From contig NZ_WMKZ01000005.1 of the NCBI RefSeq assembly GCF_019024285.1, forward strand, positions 1-64,000: DNA of 64,000 nt. Direction: 5' to 3'. Position numbers and translations under genes: made by a program. This stretch comes from Alkalihalobacterium elongatum (GTDB taxonomy: Bacteria > Bacillota > Bacilli > Bacillales > Bacillaceae_F). The notes beneath the pieces are model-generated. The model had not been told where the DNA came from. It saw only the letters and a program-made list of their open reading frames with translations, and did no database searches. Positions 54,447 to 64,000 of this stretch are shown here, piece by piece. Each line of letters begins with the position of its first letter. Position 1 is the first letter of the stretch.

Positions 54447-55638
54447 TATCGGAACTCCTTAACGTAATAGAGTTTATTAACCTTATAGAAAAACCTTGAG
54501 TAAAAGGTAGTATATTAAATACTGTAGAATATACTCCAATATCTTTAGTGTCTCCTTGGGAAAAGTCAACTGAACCATTTTTTCTTGTGATACTCGTTAA
54601 ATAACCGATAGATTTTTCGGTGCTTTTTAGACATTCTTTTGAAATGCTTTTTATTTCTGCTGCATTAAGTAAAAACCAACCTAAAGTTGCTGTTGCTGAA
54701 GAATCTGGACTACTTTCATTTCTGGTTACTGTCCAGTTCCAACTACCATTGTCTTGCTGAAGACTCATAGCTGCTCTAGCAAACTTCTTAACACTCTCTT
54801 CTAGGATGGCCTTATAATAATGATCTTGCGGTAATTCTCCCCAAGCATCAATAAGTCCAATTGCATACCAACCAAGGCCTCTACCCCAACCATACAAGCC
54901 AAGTGGAGTTTTATTCTCAACTTTATAGGCATGACAGGGAATAAAATGTTCTTTTAACATCCCCCATTGTTCATATTCTTTTATTTGCTTCACAGCCAAG
55001 TCAATGCATTCATCATTTTGATATTTCAAGCCATAAGCCACTAAAAAAGGACATATGAAACCTATTGTGTCTACGTATCTGTAGTCCATCATAGATTTCC
55101 TATATCCTACTGTACCGTCTTTACCAATGTGCTCTTTAATTAATTGCCATGTACAATCTAATGCTTTTTTATATTGATCTGTTTCTAAAAATCCTAACTT
55201 AATTATGGCATAAGCAAGAATGGCACCATCCACATGTTGAGGCTTTTCTACCCAATGTCCTGTTTGATCAAATTTACGATTTAGGTACGTTCTTATTTCT
55301 TTCTTTATAATTTCATCATCTTTAAATTTCAAGCATTCACTTAAACCTAATAATACCGCAGCCTCTTGCCAATGTTGAATTTGATCCTTAGTATACCTTC
55401 CTTTTAACATATCTATAAAAACTAACCTCGTATTATCCGTCACTTTTATTTTAGGTGTATGATTTAACCAACGAATCCCTTGTCTGGTGATTGTTTGTTT
55501 CCAATGATCGCTATCAGAGTATCGACCAATGTGTATTCTACCTAACCAGTCTTTAAATAATGGGACTATATCAATTAAAAAAATTATTAGAACAAAAAAA
55601 AGAAGAATAGTTACAATACCTATCGATAATAGGAACAT
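54430..55638 (-). CDS. Membrane-anchored GH88/GH105-like glycoside hydrolase
   Basis: 402 residues with an N-terminal membrane segment (about 4-27), then an alpha/alpha-barrel. The motifs YVDTIGFICPFLVAYG, GLYGWGRGLGWYAIGLIDAWGELP and SSPDSSATATLGWFLL match the unsaturated-glucuronyl hydrolase group (GH88/GH105). Such enzymes normally trim lyase products, so finding one in a synthesis cluster is unusual; it may edit or recycle the polymer. No secretion signal beyond the anchor. Confidence 0.75.
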   Translation of the reverse strand: MFLLSIGIVTILLFFVLIIFLIDIVPLFKDWLGRIHIGRYSDSDHWKQTITRQGIRWLNHTPKIKVTDNTRLVFIDMLKGRYTKDQIQHWQEAAVLLGLSECLKFKDDEIIKKEIRTYLNRKFDQTGHWVEKPQHVDGAILAYAIIKLGFLETDQYKKALDCTWQLIKEHIGKDGTVGYRKSMMDYRYVDTIGFICPFLVAYGLKYQNDECIDLAVKQIKEYEQWGMLKEHFIPCHAYKVENKTPLGLYGWGRGLGWYAIGLIDAWGELPQDHYYKAILEESVKKFARAAMSLQQDNGSWNWTVTRNESSPDSSATATLGWFLLNAAEIKSISKECLKSTEKSIGYLTSITRKNGSVDFSQGDTKDIGVYSTVFNILPFTQGFSIRLINSITLRSSDIVKSN

Positions 55639-55652
55639 TATTTTAGTCCTCT

Positions 55653-56840
55653 CTATACTGCATTAATAAAATTATAGAATTTCTTGATTTCATCTTCTGT
55701 ACCTAAGTTTTCTTGTGATAAGTTTTTTATTAATGTGTTTTTCATTGTTTCATCATCAATTAACCGTTGCATACCTTGTGCTAAGAAGTCACCACTCATA
55801 TCTACAATTAAACCGTTCTCTTCATGATTAATTTGATCTTTTGCTGTTGAAAAGTTTGTAACAATAATGGGTTTCTGAAGGATTTTAGCTTCATCAATTG
55901 CAATTGACTTCCCTTCAAACCTTGAAGGTTGAACATAGATATCAGCAGTCCTTATATAAGGATATGGATTGTCTTTTAGACCACAAAGAATAAATATATC
56001 TTCAAGCTTTTTATCCTTTATTAATAATTCTAATTTCCTTCTTTCTTCTCCTTCACCTATTACAAACCATTTAATTTTGTATCCTTTATTGACTAATATT
56101 TCGCAAGCTTCTATTGCCATATCAAGGCCCTTCTGATAATTCAATCTACCAACAGTTACAATTCGAACTCCATCGTAGCGAATATCTAGTTTTTCCATTG
56201 ACATTTTGTGAATAATACTAGGGGATACAATATTGTACATAACACCAATTTTTTCATTATGCTGTGGAAATTTTTGCTTCAATACATTTGCACATTCATT
56301 AGATACAGTTAATATTTTATCTAATCGATCAAAGTATTTTTTATCAATCTGTGAATCCATTCCCAACTTATCATAATCATTATGGATAAATCCAAACTTT
56401 AATTTTGCCTTTACCTTATCCAAACAAAAATAAACTGGATTTTTTTCTAAATATCCAACAGCTACATCATATTCCTTATGTAAACTATCTAAGTTTCTTT
56501 TAAGATATTTCCATACTCTTTGTTCACATCTAGCAGGATTTTTTTCTGTTTTGAAAATGTAACCTGCCTGCACCCTTGACAACGCTAAGAAAAAATTTCC
56601 TTTTTTTGTACTTTCTAGAAGAGCTTTCTTTATTGGCATATCAAAATAAATATAATTATTGGGCTCTTTTAATATATTTACCTGTTGCGGGATTTGGCTA
56701 AAGAATATTCCTTCATGTTTAAAGAGGAACAGATCAACATTAAAGCTTGAATAATCAATTGTTTCTAATAGTGAAATTAGTGCTTTTTCCGCACCTCCAC
56801 AGTTTAAATTATTTAGTATAAATAGAATGTTTTTTTTCAC
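55653..56840 (-). CDS. GT4 glycosyltransferase
   Basis: A 395-residue GT-B enzyme. N-terminal ILNNLNCGGAEKALISLLE (9-27), then VTVGRLNYQKGLDMAIEAC and the C-terminal sugar-nucleotide site RFEGKSIAIDEAKILQKPIIVTNF (split). Close paralogue of the next gene upstream, sharing the YVQPSR-EGKSIA-DEAKIL block, so they probably arose by tandem duplication. Confidence 0.9.
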   Translation of the reverse strand: MKKNILFILNNLNCGGAEKALISLLETIDYSSFNVDLFLFKHEGIFFSQIPQQVNILKEPNNYIYFDMPIKKALLESTKKGNFFLALSRVQAGYIFKTEKNPARCEQRVWKYLKRNLDSLHKEYDVAVGYLEKNPVYFCLDKVKAKLKFGFIHNDYDKLGMDSQIDKKYFDRLDKILTVSNECANVLKQKFPQHNEKIGVMYNIVSPSIIHKMSMEKLDIRYDGVRIVTVGRLNYQKGLDMAIEACEILVNKGYKIKWFVIGEGEERRKLELLIKDKKLEDIFILCGLKDNPYPYIRTADIYVQPSRFEGKSIAIDEAKILQKPIIVTNFSTAKDQINHEENGLIVDMSGDFLAQGMQRLIDDETMKNTLIKNLSQENLGTEDEIKKFYNFINAV

Positions 56841-56846
56841 ACTTTA

Positions 56847-58037
56847 TCACCGCCTTATAATTTGATAAAGTTTTTCAATTTCTACTTCAGTACCCAGTTG
56901 TTCCTTATGAAGGTTTTCTATTAAACTATTTTTATTTTCTTCATTTTCTATTAAAAACTCAATTCCTTGTGCGAGCTCAAATTCATTTAATTCTTTAATT
57001 AACCCATTTACATTGCTAGTAATTTGATCTTTTGCTGTACTAAAATTAGTTACTACAATGGGTTTTTTTAATATTTTTGCTTCATCAACAGCAATAGACT
57101 TTCCCTCATATCTCGAAGGTTGTACGTAGATATCTGCATTTTTTATATAAGGATATGGATTTTCTTTTAGTCCCAGTAAGAAAAAATGACTTTCTAATTT
57201 TTTTTTACTTATTAAAGATTCTAACTTTTCTCTTTCTTTCCCTTCACCTAACACATACCATCTTATATCGTAACCCTTTTTGACTAAGATATCGCATGCC
57301 TTTACTGCTATGTCAATTCCTTTTTCGTAACTTAATCTTCCCATAGTTACAACATTAATAAAATTTGTATCCATTTTGATTTCTTCGTTTTTATTTGATA
57401 ACGATTCTATCGTTGTAGTAGACAGAATATTGTATATTACTTTTACTTTGTCATTGAATCCTGGAAAAGTCCCCTTAATTGAGTTTGCACACTCTTCTGA
57501 CACTGTAATAATGTAGTCTAGCTTTTTAAAGTAGGGGTAATCTATTTCCTTATCCATACCAGAGTTAGTATAATTTGTATGTATCCAACCAATTTTCTTT
57601 TGTGAGCTTACTCGATCTATTACAAAATAAATAGATGCTTTTTCAAGGTATCCTATTGCAACATCATATTCTTTTTCTATAGTTTTAAAATACTTATTAA
57701 GATATTGCCAAGTATGCTGTTCAGCATTTTTCTTATCCTTTATTAACCTGTTTTTAAGAGTAAACATTATTCTATAAAATGCGAGACTAATTTCTCCTCT
57801 TTTGAAAAAACTTTTTATGGATTGAAATAGACCTTTGGAGAAGATTTCATATTGTATTGGTAAGTCTATAATTTTAACTTCTTGTGGTAACATATTTAAA
57901 AATAATCCTTCTTTATTAAACAATAATAATTCCACGTTGTATAAATTGTAATCAATTTGTGATAGCAAATTAACTAGACTCTTTTCTCCTCCTCCAGCAG
58001 ATAAGCTGGGCATCACAAATAAAAGATTTTGTTTCAT
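56847..58037 (-). CDS. GT4 glycosyltransferase (tandem paralogue)
   Basis: 396 residues, same architecture: FVMPSLSAGGGEKSLVNLL, VVTMGRLSYEKGIDIAVKAC, YVQPSRYEGKSIAVDEAKIL. 6 bp from its neighbour. Adds a further sugar to the repeat unit; specificity cannot be read from sequence. Confidence 0.9.
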   Translation of the reverse strand: MKQNLLFVMPSLSAGGGEKSLVNLLSQIDYNLYNVELLLFNKEGLFLNMLPQEVKIIDLPIQYEIFSKGLFQSIKSFFKRGEISLAFYRIMFTLKNRLIKDKKNAEQHTWQYLNKYFKTIEKEYDVAIGYLEKASIYFVIDRVSSQKKIGWIHTNYTNSGMDKEIDYPYFKKLDYIITVSEECANSIKGTFPGFNDKVKVIYNILSTTTIESLSNKNEEIKMDTNFINVVTMGRLSYEKGIDIAVKACDILVKKGYDIRWYVLGEGKEREKLESLISKKKLESHFFLLGLKENPYPYIKNADIYVQPSRYEGKSIAVDEAKILKKPIVVTNFSTAKDQITSNVNGLIKELNEFELAQGIEFLIENEENKNSLIENLHKEQLGTEVEIEKLYQIIRR

Positions 58038-58045
58038 ATAACACC

Positions 58046-59209
58046 TCAGCTATGTGTTAATTCTTGTAAATCTTCAACGGCTTTATAAGACATTTTCTTA
58101 ATATTCGGTATATTCCTTTGGAGTAAATGGCTAATTTCTTTTTCCTGCGAAATCATTTCATCAAAATTTGAGATCAACTTAGCACTATCTGAAATTTCAT
58201 CGAGGTTTAAGACAAACTTTTCTTCTCCAAAGATATCCTTAGCTATACCTTTAGATTTAACACTGTACCCTAAGACCATTGTTGGTACATAATTTGAATA
58301 CGCTGCAATCGTAGCGTGAGTTCTGGCCCCTATGAAAAAACGCATTCTTGCAATATATCCTTTATATTGAAGTGCATTTAGATCTGGTGGTAACAAAATT
58401 ACTCTTTCCGTTTTGCGAAATTCTTCAAAAAGTTGATAGAGAACTATATAATCATTGTTATCTATTTGTACTACGTGTGGCGTTAATGCTATTGTACAAT
58501 CGGTCGTTTTTAATATATGTTTAATAAGATCACGAACTGCTATTTTAGATTTTTGGTTTTTTTTCATCACTAACGGACTAAAGTTGACTCCTATTGTGTT
58601 ACCTACTTGCCAACCCTCTGGTAATGGTAATTCTTCTTTTTCCATTGTAAACGCTGGATCTGCACACAGTTTTACATTCGTAAGACCTTTTTCAATTAGC
58701 ATGTTATATGTTAATGTTTCACGCGCTAGTATGAGATCAAACAATTTTAAATCTTCAAGCTTTCTATTTGACATATCCTCTTCGCCAATCGAACAAGCCC
58801 ACAAAACTAACTTTTTTCCTTTTTCCTTAACTCTCCTATTAACTTCATACCAACCAGGTTGTTCACCATAACAATAATTGTCACCCCCAATAGATAAACA
58901 AATATCCATATCTTCTATTTGTTCAATAATTTTATGATGAATTTTACCTAAAGCATAACTCTCATCTCCAAAGAACTTTACTTTAAAAGAAGATATGAAC
59001 CAAGGGTAGGAATATTTCTTAATAGGTGTTCTTGTTCCATCAAATATATTATCTAATGAGTCAATTATTTTATCTGAAGATGGGTTACTTGATGCTAAAA
59101 AGACTTTTGCCCCATTCAATTTTTCTTTTATAAGTTTTGTAGATGAACGTACGATTGCTTCACACCCTCTATTTGAACTACCATCATGAGCAAACATCAT
59201 TAGTTTCAT
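58046..59209 (-). CDS. Polysaccharide pyruvyl transferase (WcaK/CsaB-like)
   Basis: 387 residues from ATG 59209 (MKLMMFAHDGSSNRGCEAIV), which follows TTTGGAGGAAG; the longer frame to 59272 has no site and overlaps the upstream gene more. The PS_pyruv_trans fold shows NRGCEA, LSIGGDNYCYG, LILARETLTYN and FFIGARTHATIAAYSN. It would add ketal-linked pyruvate from PEP, giving the polymer negative charge. Confidence 0.88.
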   Translation of the reverse strand: MKLMMFAHDGSSNRGCEAIVRSSTKLIKEKLNGAKVFLASSNPSSDKIIDSLDNIFDGTRTPIKKYSYPWFISSFKVKFFGDESYALGKIHHKIIEQIEDMDICLSIGGDNYCYGEQPGWYEVNRRVKEKGKKLVLWACSIGEEDMSNRKLEDLKLFDLILARETLTYNMLIEKGLTNVKLCADPAFTMEKEELPLPEGWQVGNTIGVNFSPLVMKKNQKSKIAVRDLIKHILKTTDCTIALTPHVVQIDNNDYIVLYQLFEEFRKTERVILLPPDLNALQYKGYIARMRFFIGARTHATIAAYSNYVPTMVLGYSVKSKGIAKDIFGEEKFVLNLDEISDSAKLISNFDEMISQEKEISHLLQRNIPNIKKMSYKAVEDLQELTHS

Positions 59210-59210
59210 A

Positions 59211-60257
59211 TTAACTTCCTCCAAAGCGTCGATTTCGTAATTTACTATATGTAGTTGCACAATACAATGCAAAAGTTGCCTTTCTTTTTATCATTTCCAA
59301 TAAAAATCTTTCGTACCTCCCTAGACCACTGAGATATTCGTTATAATAGATAGGTAGTGCTTCTTTCACTTTTGGGTGATGAATCATTACCTTTACATAG
59401 TTGAAACGTTCCTTAAATCTTAAATTATCATTTGCCGTAAAATAAATATAAATATAGGAGAGTACGCTATGAATAAATTTTATAGCTTTTAACTGTTGAA
59501 CCTTTTCTCTACCAATAGTTGCTATTAGAAAACTAGGTAAATCTTTTGTATACACTTCTAATGCTCTAGAAAAATAATCATATCTAACTAGATTTCTTGT
59601 CGCACTTCCTTTAACTTCACGATAATGATATCCTGTATAATTGATATACTTCATATTTCTAGCAACATTAAAAAAAAGCATGTTAAACATGCCATCCTCT
59701 CCCAGAGCCAATTTTTCTGGAAACCTTATTTTATTTTCGATAATCCTTTTGTTGGAATAAATTTTATTACAAGCTGAATTCAAATTTTCAGATTTTACAA
59801 AATGCGGTAACAATTCCCCTTCAATAAACGTACGATTGAGTGTTTGATTTACTGGAAAAGGATACGTTGTAATCACTTTCTGCCCATCAATTTCACTTTC
59901 AAAATCTGTGATAATTACATCGCATTCGCCATTCTTAGTTGCTTTGTATAATTGCTCATACATATCAGACTCAATATAGTCATCTGCATCTACAAACCCT
60001 ACATATTCCCCAGTGGCTAATTCTAATCCTATATTTCTAGCAATGCTTACCCCTAGGTTTTCTTGATTGATTAATTTTATTCGTTGGTCAGTAGCTTTAA
60101 ACTCTTCTATTAATTTTTGACTATTATCAGTCGACCCATCGTTTATAAAGATAAATTCACAATCTTGTAATGATTGATTTAAGAGCGATTGTATACACTG
60201 GGATAAATATTTCTCCGCATTATAAACTGGAATAATGACTGTTATCTTTGTCCCCAT
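59211..60257 (-). CDS. Family 2 glycosyltransferase
   Basis: About 348 residues with GT-A motifs ITVIIPVYNAEKYLSQCIQS, FINDGSTDNS and GFVDADDYIESDMYEQL. The ATG at 60257 (MGTKIT) is spaced 8 nt after AGGAG; the GTG at 60266 overlaps the site. The C-terminal 120 residues are a helical region of uncertain role, common in capsule GT2 enzymes. Confidence 0.9.
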   Translation of the reverse strand: MGTKITVIIPVYNAEKYLSQCIQSLLNQSLQDCEFIFINDGSTDNSQKLIEEFKATDQRIKLINQENLGVSIARNIGLELATGEYVGFVDADDYIESDMYEQLYKATKNGECDVIITDFESEIDGQKVITTYPFPVNQTLNRTFIEGELLPHFVKSENLNSACNKIYSNKRIIENKIRFPEKLALGEDGMFNMLFFNVARNMKYINYTGYHYREVKGSATRNLVRYDYFSRALEVYTKDLPSFLIATIGREKVQQLKAIKFIHSVLSYIYIYFTANDNLRFKERFNYVKVMIHHPKVKEALPIYYNEYLSGLGRYERFLLEMIKRKATFALYCATTYSKLRNRRFGGS

Positions 60258-60268
60258 ACATTTCACTC

Positions 60269-61489
60269 CTAAACAAATTTGTGAATTTTCTCATTGGCAT
60301 CTAATAGAGAATACAATTTCTCTAGCTCATTTTCATTTTCAAAATTTTTCTTGCTATTGTTAGAAATTATTTTATCCCTAATGTCACTACAGTTTTTTAA
60401 TAGTTCAATTTTATCTGCTAATCCGTCTATACTCATGTCGCAAATTATTCCATCAATATTATCTTGAACTTGACTTGGAGCCGTAGAGTAATTCGTTATG
60501 ATAATAGGCTTAGCTAATATCATTGCTTCTGTTACAGTAACTGCTTTACCTTCATATCTAGATGGCTGTACATATAGATCAGCCTGCTTCATGAATGGAT
60601 AAGGATTTGTTTGTTTTCCTAACATTATGAAGCTTTTTTCTAATTGGTTATTAATTATTAATTTTTTAATAAGAGCCTCATCGCCTCCATAACCAACAAT
60701 ATACCATGCAATATCTTCATATCCTCTATCATGTAGCAACTTTAGTGCTTTAACTGCATTATCTATTCCCTTGGCGTGTGATAATCTAGCGACAGTAATT
60801 ATTTTAAATCTTCTATCCTTACCCATGGGGTTAAATATTGCTTCATTTGCCATTCTATTTATAAAATTTGGTGATATAATATTTTCCATGACGGCTATCT
60901 TACTTTCAAATAGTGGGTATTTTTTTATAAAAGAACTTTTACATGCATCTGAGACAGCAAAGATATGATCAAATTTGCTCCATACCTTCATATCAATCGA
61001 TAGATCAGTTTCGACCATAGAATAATCGGTGTGAATCCATGCAATTTTTTGCTTGGCTTTCACTTTTTCTGCGACAAGATCATGTGGCCAAAGGTAGCTA
61101 ATAGCTACATCATACTCTTTTCTGATTTTTGGAAGGAATGGCATGGCATATTTCCACATTAATTGCATTTGGTAATAGCCTGGTTCTGTCATTTTTTTGG
61201 CCTTTCCTTTTAAATCAGCAGTGAATTTTGATAAGAGTCTAGCCATACCAATCGTTATTTGTTTATCTTTTATAACCTCACTAATTGATTTTCTAAAAGT
61301 TGTATACTGTGGCACTTCAGGCAAAAGGTTTACTTTAACAGGAATGAGGTTCATAAAGTCACCTTGGTGCCGATATAACATGAGATCTACTTGATAATGA
61401 TCATAATCAAAGTTCTCGAGCATACTGATTAAGCTTCTCTCAACACCGCCAACTTCCATGTCGAAGGAGGCAATTAGTATTTTTTTCAT
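60269..61489 (-). CDS. GT4 glycosyltransferase
   Basis: 406 residues. SFDMEVGGVERSLISMLENF, ITVARLSHAKGIDNAVKAL and YVQPSRYEGKAVTVTEAMIL. Third member of the GT4 group with 55653 and 56847, more diverged. Ribosome site AGGAGG; 9 bp after the GT32-like gene. Confidence 0.9.
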   Translation of the reverse strand: MKKILIASFDMEVGGVERSLISMLENFDYDHYQVDLMLYRHQGDFMNLIPVKVNLLPEVPQYTTFRKSISEVIKDKQITIGMARLLSKFTADLKGKAKKMTEPGYYQMQLMWKYAMPFLPKIRKEYDVAISYLWPHDLVAEKVKAKQKIAWIHTDYSMVETDLSIDMKVWSKFDHIFAVSDACKSSFIKKYPLFESKIAVMENIISPNFINRMANEAIFNPMGKDRRFKIITVARLSHAKGIDNAVKALKLLHDRGYEDIAWYIVGYGGDEALIKKLIINNQLEKSFIMLGKQTNPYPFMKQADLYVQPSRYEGKAVTVTEAMILAKPIIITNYSTAPSQVQDNIDGIICDMSIDGLADKIELLKNCSDIRDKIISNNSKKNFENENELEKLYSLLDANEKIHKFV

Positions 61490-61498
61490 GAGAACCTC

Positions 61499-62239
61499 CT
61501 ACGTTTTAGAAACTAGCTTTCTAATTCTTGCTATATTGTTTCCTCCAATGAGTTTTGAAGCAAGTAACTTTATGTTTCCTTTTAACCTAGTATTAAACGG
61601 AAGCCAACTCTTATAAAAATGGTGCATAGCATAGGTTTTCTCTGTAACTAATTTTCTACAGTTAATATAGTCATAGGGTGAGAAGTATGTTTGTGGATAA
61701 AACGTTCCAAAACCTTCTAATTCTTGAAACTCTCCATTTAGCTTCAAACCTTTATTCACTAATAAATCAGATATAATTGCAACATTAGTTAACTGGTTTG
61801 TTTCACCGTCTTCGTTAATAAAGTTCTTATGTTGGTATGCATTTAAGAAAATTTTAATCAAAGGATTTCCTTTCTTAGCTCCAATCGTACTAGTTGCTAT
61901 AAAGTTTTCTTGTTCAAAACCCCAGAAAGAATGGTGATGTAATAGATCATTGAAAGATTTAAAAACCTCAACATCAGTATCTAGATATATACCACCTATA
62001 TGATAAAGTACATGCACTCTTACATAATCACTGCAAAATGCATATTTCTTGGCTTCATATGCCTCCCGTGCGTAAGTGTTGGAATGAAAATCAAAATTTT
62101 GTTCATTCCATTCTTTAATTTCATACTCAGGAAGATGTATTTTCCACGATTGAATACATTTTTTAACCATCTCTGGTTTTTCTTTCTCCCCAAACCAACA
62201 GTAGTGTATAATCTTTGGAATTTCGATTATTCCAGTCAT
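61499..62239 (-). CDS. GT32-type glycosyltransferase (Gly_transf_sug)
   Basis: 246 residues. IPKIIHYCWFGEKEKPE at the N terminus, AFCSDYVRVHVLYHIGGIYL and the metal-binding DTDVEVF (near 97) are the DxD-sugar glycosyltransferase signature, common in capsule and mannosyl transferases. AAGGTGAGAAT precedes the ATG. Confidence 0.9.
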   Translation of the reverse strand: MTGIIEIPKIIHYCWFGEKEKPEMVKKCIQSWKIHLPEYEIKEWNEQNFDFHSNTYAREAYEAKKYAFCSDYVRVHVLYHIGGIYLDTDVEVFKSFNDLLHHHSFWGFEQENFIATSTIGAKKGNPLIKIFLNAYQHKNFINEDGETNQLTNVAIISDLLVNKGLKLNGEFQELEGFGTFYPQTYFSPYDYINCRKLVTEKTYAMHHFYKSWLPFNTRLKGNIKLLASKLIGGNNIARIRKLVSKT

Positions 62240-62243
62240 ATTC

Positions 62244-63419
62244 TCACCTTTTTAATAATGTATTTAATTTCATTTCAGTTTTTATTGCTTCAGTTATTCT
62301 TTCTTGCTCACTCTTAGATAAACTAGAACCAGATGGCAAGCAAATCCCCCTATTAAACAACTCTCTTGCTACATTGTGCTCATTACTATAAGCATAAAAT
62401 GAACTGCCTTTGAATAGAGGCTGCATATGCAATGGTTTCCAGACAGGTCGTGCCTCGATATTTTCTTTAGCTAATCGATCTAACACTGACTGAACTGTTA
62501 AACCTGCTTCCTCTTCATCAATGGTTAAAGCCGTTAACCAACGATTTGATCGAGTACCTTCTAATTCAGGCATAAAAAGAAGCCCTGAAATAGAGCCTAG
62601 TTCTGAAACGTAGTTTTCAAAAATCTTTCGTCTAGCCTGTACTCTATCATCAAGTACTTCTAGCTGAGCTCTCCCAATCCCGGCTAGTATGTTACTCATT
62701 CGGTAATTGTAGCCTTTTTTACTGTGCTGATAATGTTGTGCTGGATCTCTTGCTTGTGTAGCAAGAAAACGAGCCTTTTGCGCCATATCATGATCATTCG
62801 TTACGAGCATACCCCCACCTGATGTGGTGATAATTTTGTTACCATTAAAAGAAAAAATTCCAAAATCACCAAAAGTTCCACTTGGCTTTCCTTTATACGT
62901 TGAACCTAACGACTCAGCTGCATCCTCAATCATCGGAACGCCAAACTCATTACATAGGGCCACAATCTCATTCATTTTTGCACTTTGACCATATAAGTTG
63001 ACAACGATGATTGCTTTTGGAAGCTTTCCTTCGATTGCTGCATCTTGTAAGGCTCTTTTTAACGCAACAGGCGACATATTCCATGTCTCTGGCTCTGAGT
63101 CAATAAATACAGGTTCTGCACCTTGATAAAGTATAGGGTTCGCACTTGCAACAAAGGTTAAGCTAGAGCAGAATACTCGATCTCCTTTATCTACTCCCAA
63201 TAAAATAAGAGCCAAATGAATAGCTGCTGTACCTGAACTTAAGGCAACTGCTTCATTGACTCCTACATACTCCGCTAATTCTCGTTCAAAAGCATCGACA
63301 TTTGGTCCGAGTGGGGCAATCCAATTCGTTTCGAATGCTTCTCTTATATACTTTGCCTCATTCCCACTCATATGTGGTGATGATAAAAAAATTCTTTTTT
63401 TTGTCTCCAAATTATTCAA
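62244..63419 (-). CDS. DegT/DnrJ/EryC1 sugar aminotransferase (PglE/EpsN-like)
   Basis: A 391-residue PLP enzyme. SSGTAAIHLAL (61-71), EDAAESLGSTYKGKPSG, and the PLP Lys in FSFNGNKIITTSGGGM. It forms 4-amino-4,6-dideoxy sugars from UDP-4-keto-6-deoxy sugars. The adjacent PglD-like acetyltransferase suggests a bacillosamine-type pathway. TTG start 63419, 6 nt after AGGGGG, overlapping the previous stop region. Confidence 0.9.
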   Translation of the reverse strand: MNNLETKKRIFLSSPHMSGNEAKYIREAFETNWIAPLGPNVDAFERELAEYVGVNEAVALSSGTAAIHLALILLGVDKGDRVFCSSLTFVASANPILYQGAEPVFIDSEPETWNMSPVALKRALQDAAIEGKLPKAIIVVNLYGQSAKMNEIVALCNEFGVPMIEDAAESLGSTYKGKPSGTFGDFGIFSFNGNKIITTSGGGMLVTNDHDMAQKARFLATQARDPAQHYQHSKKGYNYRMSNILAGIGRAQLEVLDDRVQARRKIFENYVSELGSISGLLFMPELEGTRSNRWLTALTIDEEEAGLTVQSVLDRLAKENIEARPVWKPLHMQPLFKGSSFYAYSNEHNVARELFNRGICLPSGSSLSKSEQERITEAIKTEMKLNTLLKR

Positions 63420-63420
63420 A

Positions 63421-64000
63421 TTATACCCCCTCTTTCATTTTTACTCTTGCAGGCACACCAACCGCCATACTGTAGGCAGGAATATCGTGAATGACAGTGG
63501 CACCTGCACCGATTATTGACCATTCACCTATTTTTTTGTTTGGGATAATAGAAGCCCCTGTTCCAATATGGACTCCATCTTCAACTATCACTGTTCCAGT
63601 AAGAGCTGCTTTGGGTGAAACATGAACGAAATTACCTATCAAATTATCATGCTCGATCACAGAATTCGTATTAATAATACAATGTTTCCCAATTACTGCA
63701 CTTGAATTAACTACTGTGTTTGCCATGATAACAGTTCCATAACCAATTTGAACGTCTTTACTAATAACTGCTGTTGGATGAATAAACGAAGCATAATATT
63801 CTTCAGGAAGATTTAGGTATTCAACGATTTGTTGTCTTATTTTATTGTTGCCAATCGCAATAAAAAATTTTATATCATTAAAGTATTCAACCATTTTATG
63901 GACTAATGAGACAGGACCAGTATAAATATTACCAGTAATTTCAAAGTCTTTGTATTTGTCGTCCAAATAACCAATGACCTCATAATGATCATATTTTTCA
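63421..64000 (-). CDS. PglD/EpsM-like sugar N-acetyltransferase, 5' end outside window
   Basis: At least 192 residues, reading in frame to the window edge (EKYDHYEVIGYLDDKYKDF precedes the apparent TTG at 63966, which is simply a Leu codon). After an N-terminal Rossmann-like part comes a left-handed beta-helix (HPTAVISKDVQIGYGTVIM, IINTNSVIEHDN, catalytic His region VHVSPKAAL) ending VGVPARVK. Acetylates the amino group made by the aminotransferase. Start codon lies beyond 64000. Confidence 0.9.
   Translation of the reverse strand, partial: EKYDHYEVIGYLDDKYKDFEITGNIYTGPVSLVHKMVEYFNDIKFFIAIGNNKIRQQIVEYLNLPEEYYASFIHPTAVISKDVQIGYGTVIMANTVVNSSAVIGKHCIINTNSVIEHDNLIGNFVHVSPKAALTGTVIVEDGVHIGTGASIIPNKKIGEWSIIGAGATVIHDIPAYSMAVGVPARVKMKEGV

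Overview
The window looks like chromosome of a low-GC, endospore-forming Bacillaceae bacterium. It carries sigK, the Spo0A-phosphorelay checkpoint gene sda, a SinI-type antirepressor, the comEA/comER pair, the yqeH-aroE-yhbY-nadD-yqeK-rsfS-yqeM block and a seven-gene Mrp Na+/H+ antiporter operon. Strong AAGGAGGTGA-type ribosome sites and GTG/TTG starts also fit. Mrp suggests, but does not prove, an alkali- or salt-adapted lifestyle. No tRNA, rRNA or CRISPR array was seen.

Left part (1-31 kb): dispersed repeats; metY; comEA/comER; the yqe ribosome-assembly, NAD and shikimate operon; sda behind a dense regulatory region (DnaA boxes, a LexA-like box, a 0A box); mrpABCDEFG; a 52-bp tandem repeat; glcDF with a CdaR-type regulator; psd/pssA; the HU gene; and an alcohol-oxidation block. 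In that block a sigma-54 promoter drives an Fe-alcohol dehydrogenase, with an aldehyde dehydrogenase and a two-domain AhpD-like protein behind it. A convergent operon encodes a second Fe-ADH, a histidine kinase and an NtrC-type regulator. A class D-like sortase and an uninterrupted sigK follow.

Middle part (32-45 kb): a c-di-GMP-I riboswitch precedes a SinI-like antirepressor. Next comes what I consider the main discovery, a lasso-peptide locus of the paeninodin/pseudomycoidin type with two complete cyclase-precursor cassettes. Each precursor (39889-40050 and 42475-42630) follows its own asparagine-synthetase-like cyclase and ends in Ser. They share one HPr-kinase-like kinase, one PqqD-like leader-binding protein, one transglutaminase-like leader peptidase, one nucleotidyltransferase and one ABC exporter. 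A palindrome GTTCTT-N4-AAGAAC sits upstream of both cyclases and of a CheR-like methyltransferase (33368-34171), which suggests a common regulon.

Right part (45-64 kb): a phage-tail-spike-like beta-helix gene with a 51-residue partner and a decayed paralogue, then a large surface-polysaccharide cluster running off the window end. It encodes glycosyltransferases, a pyruvyl transferase, a Wzx-like flippase, acyltransferases, an aminotransferase, GalE and a membrane-anchored GH105-like protein. One glycosyltransferase gene is broken by an in-frame TGA.
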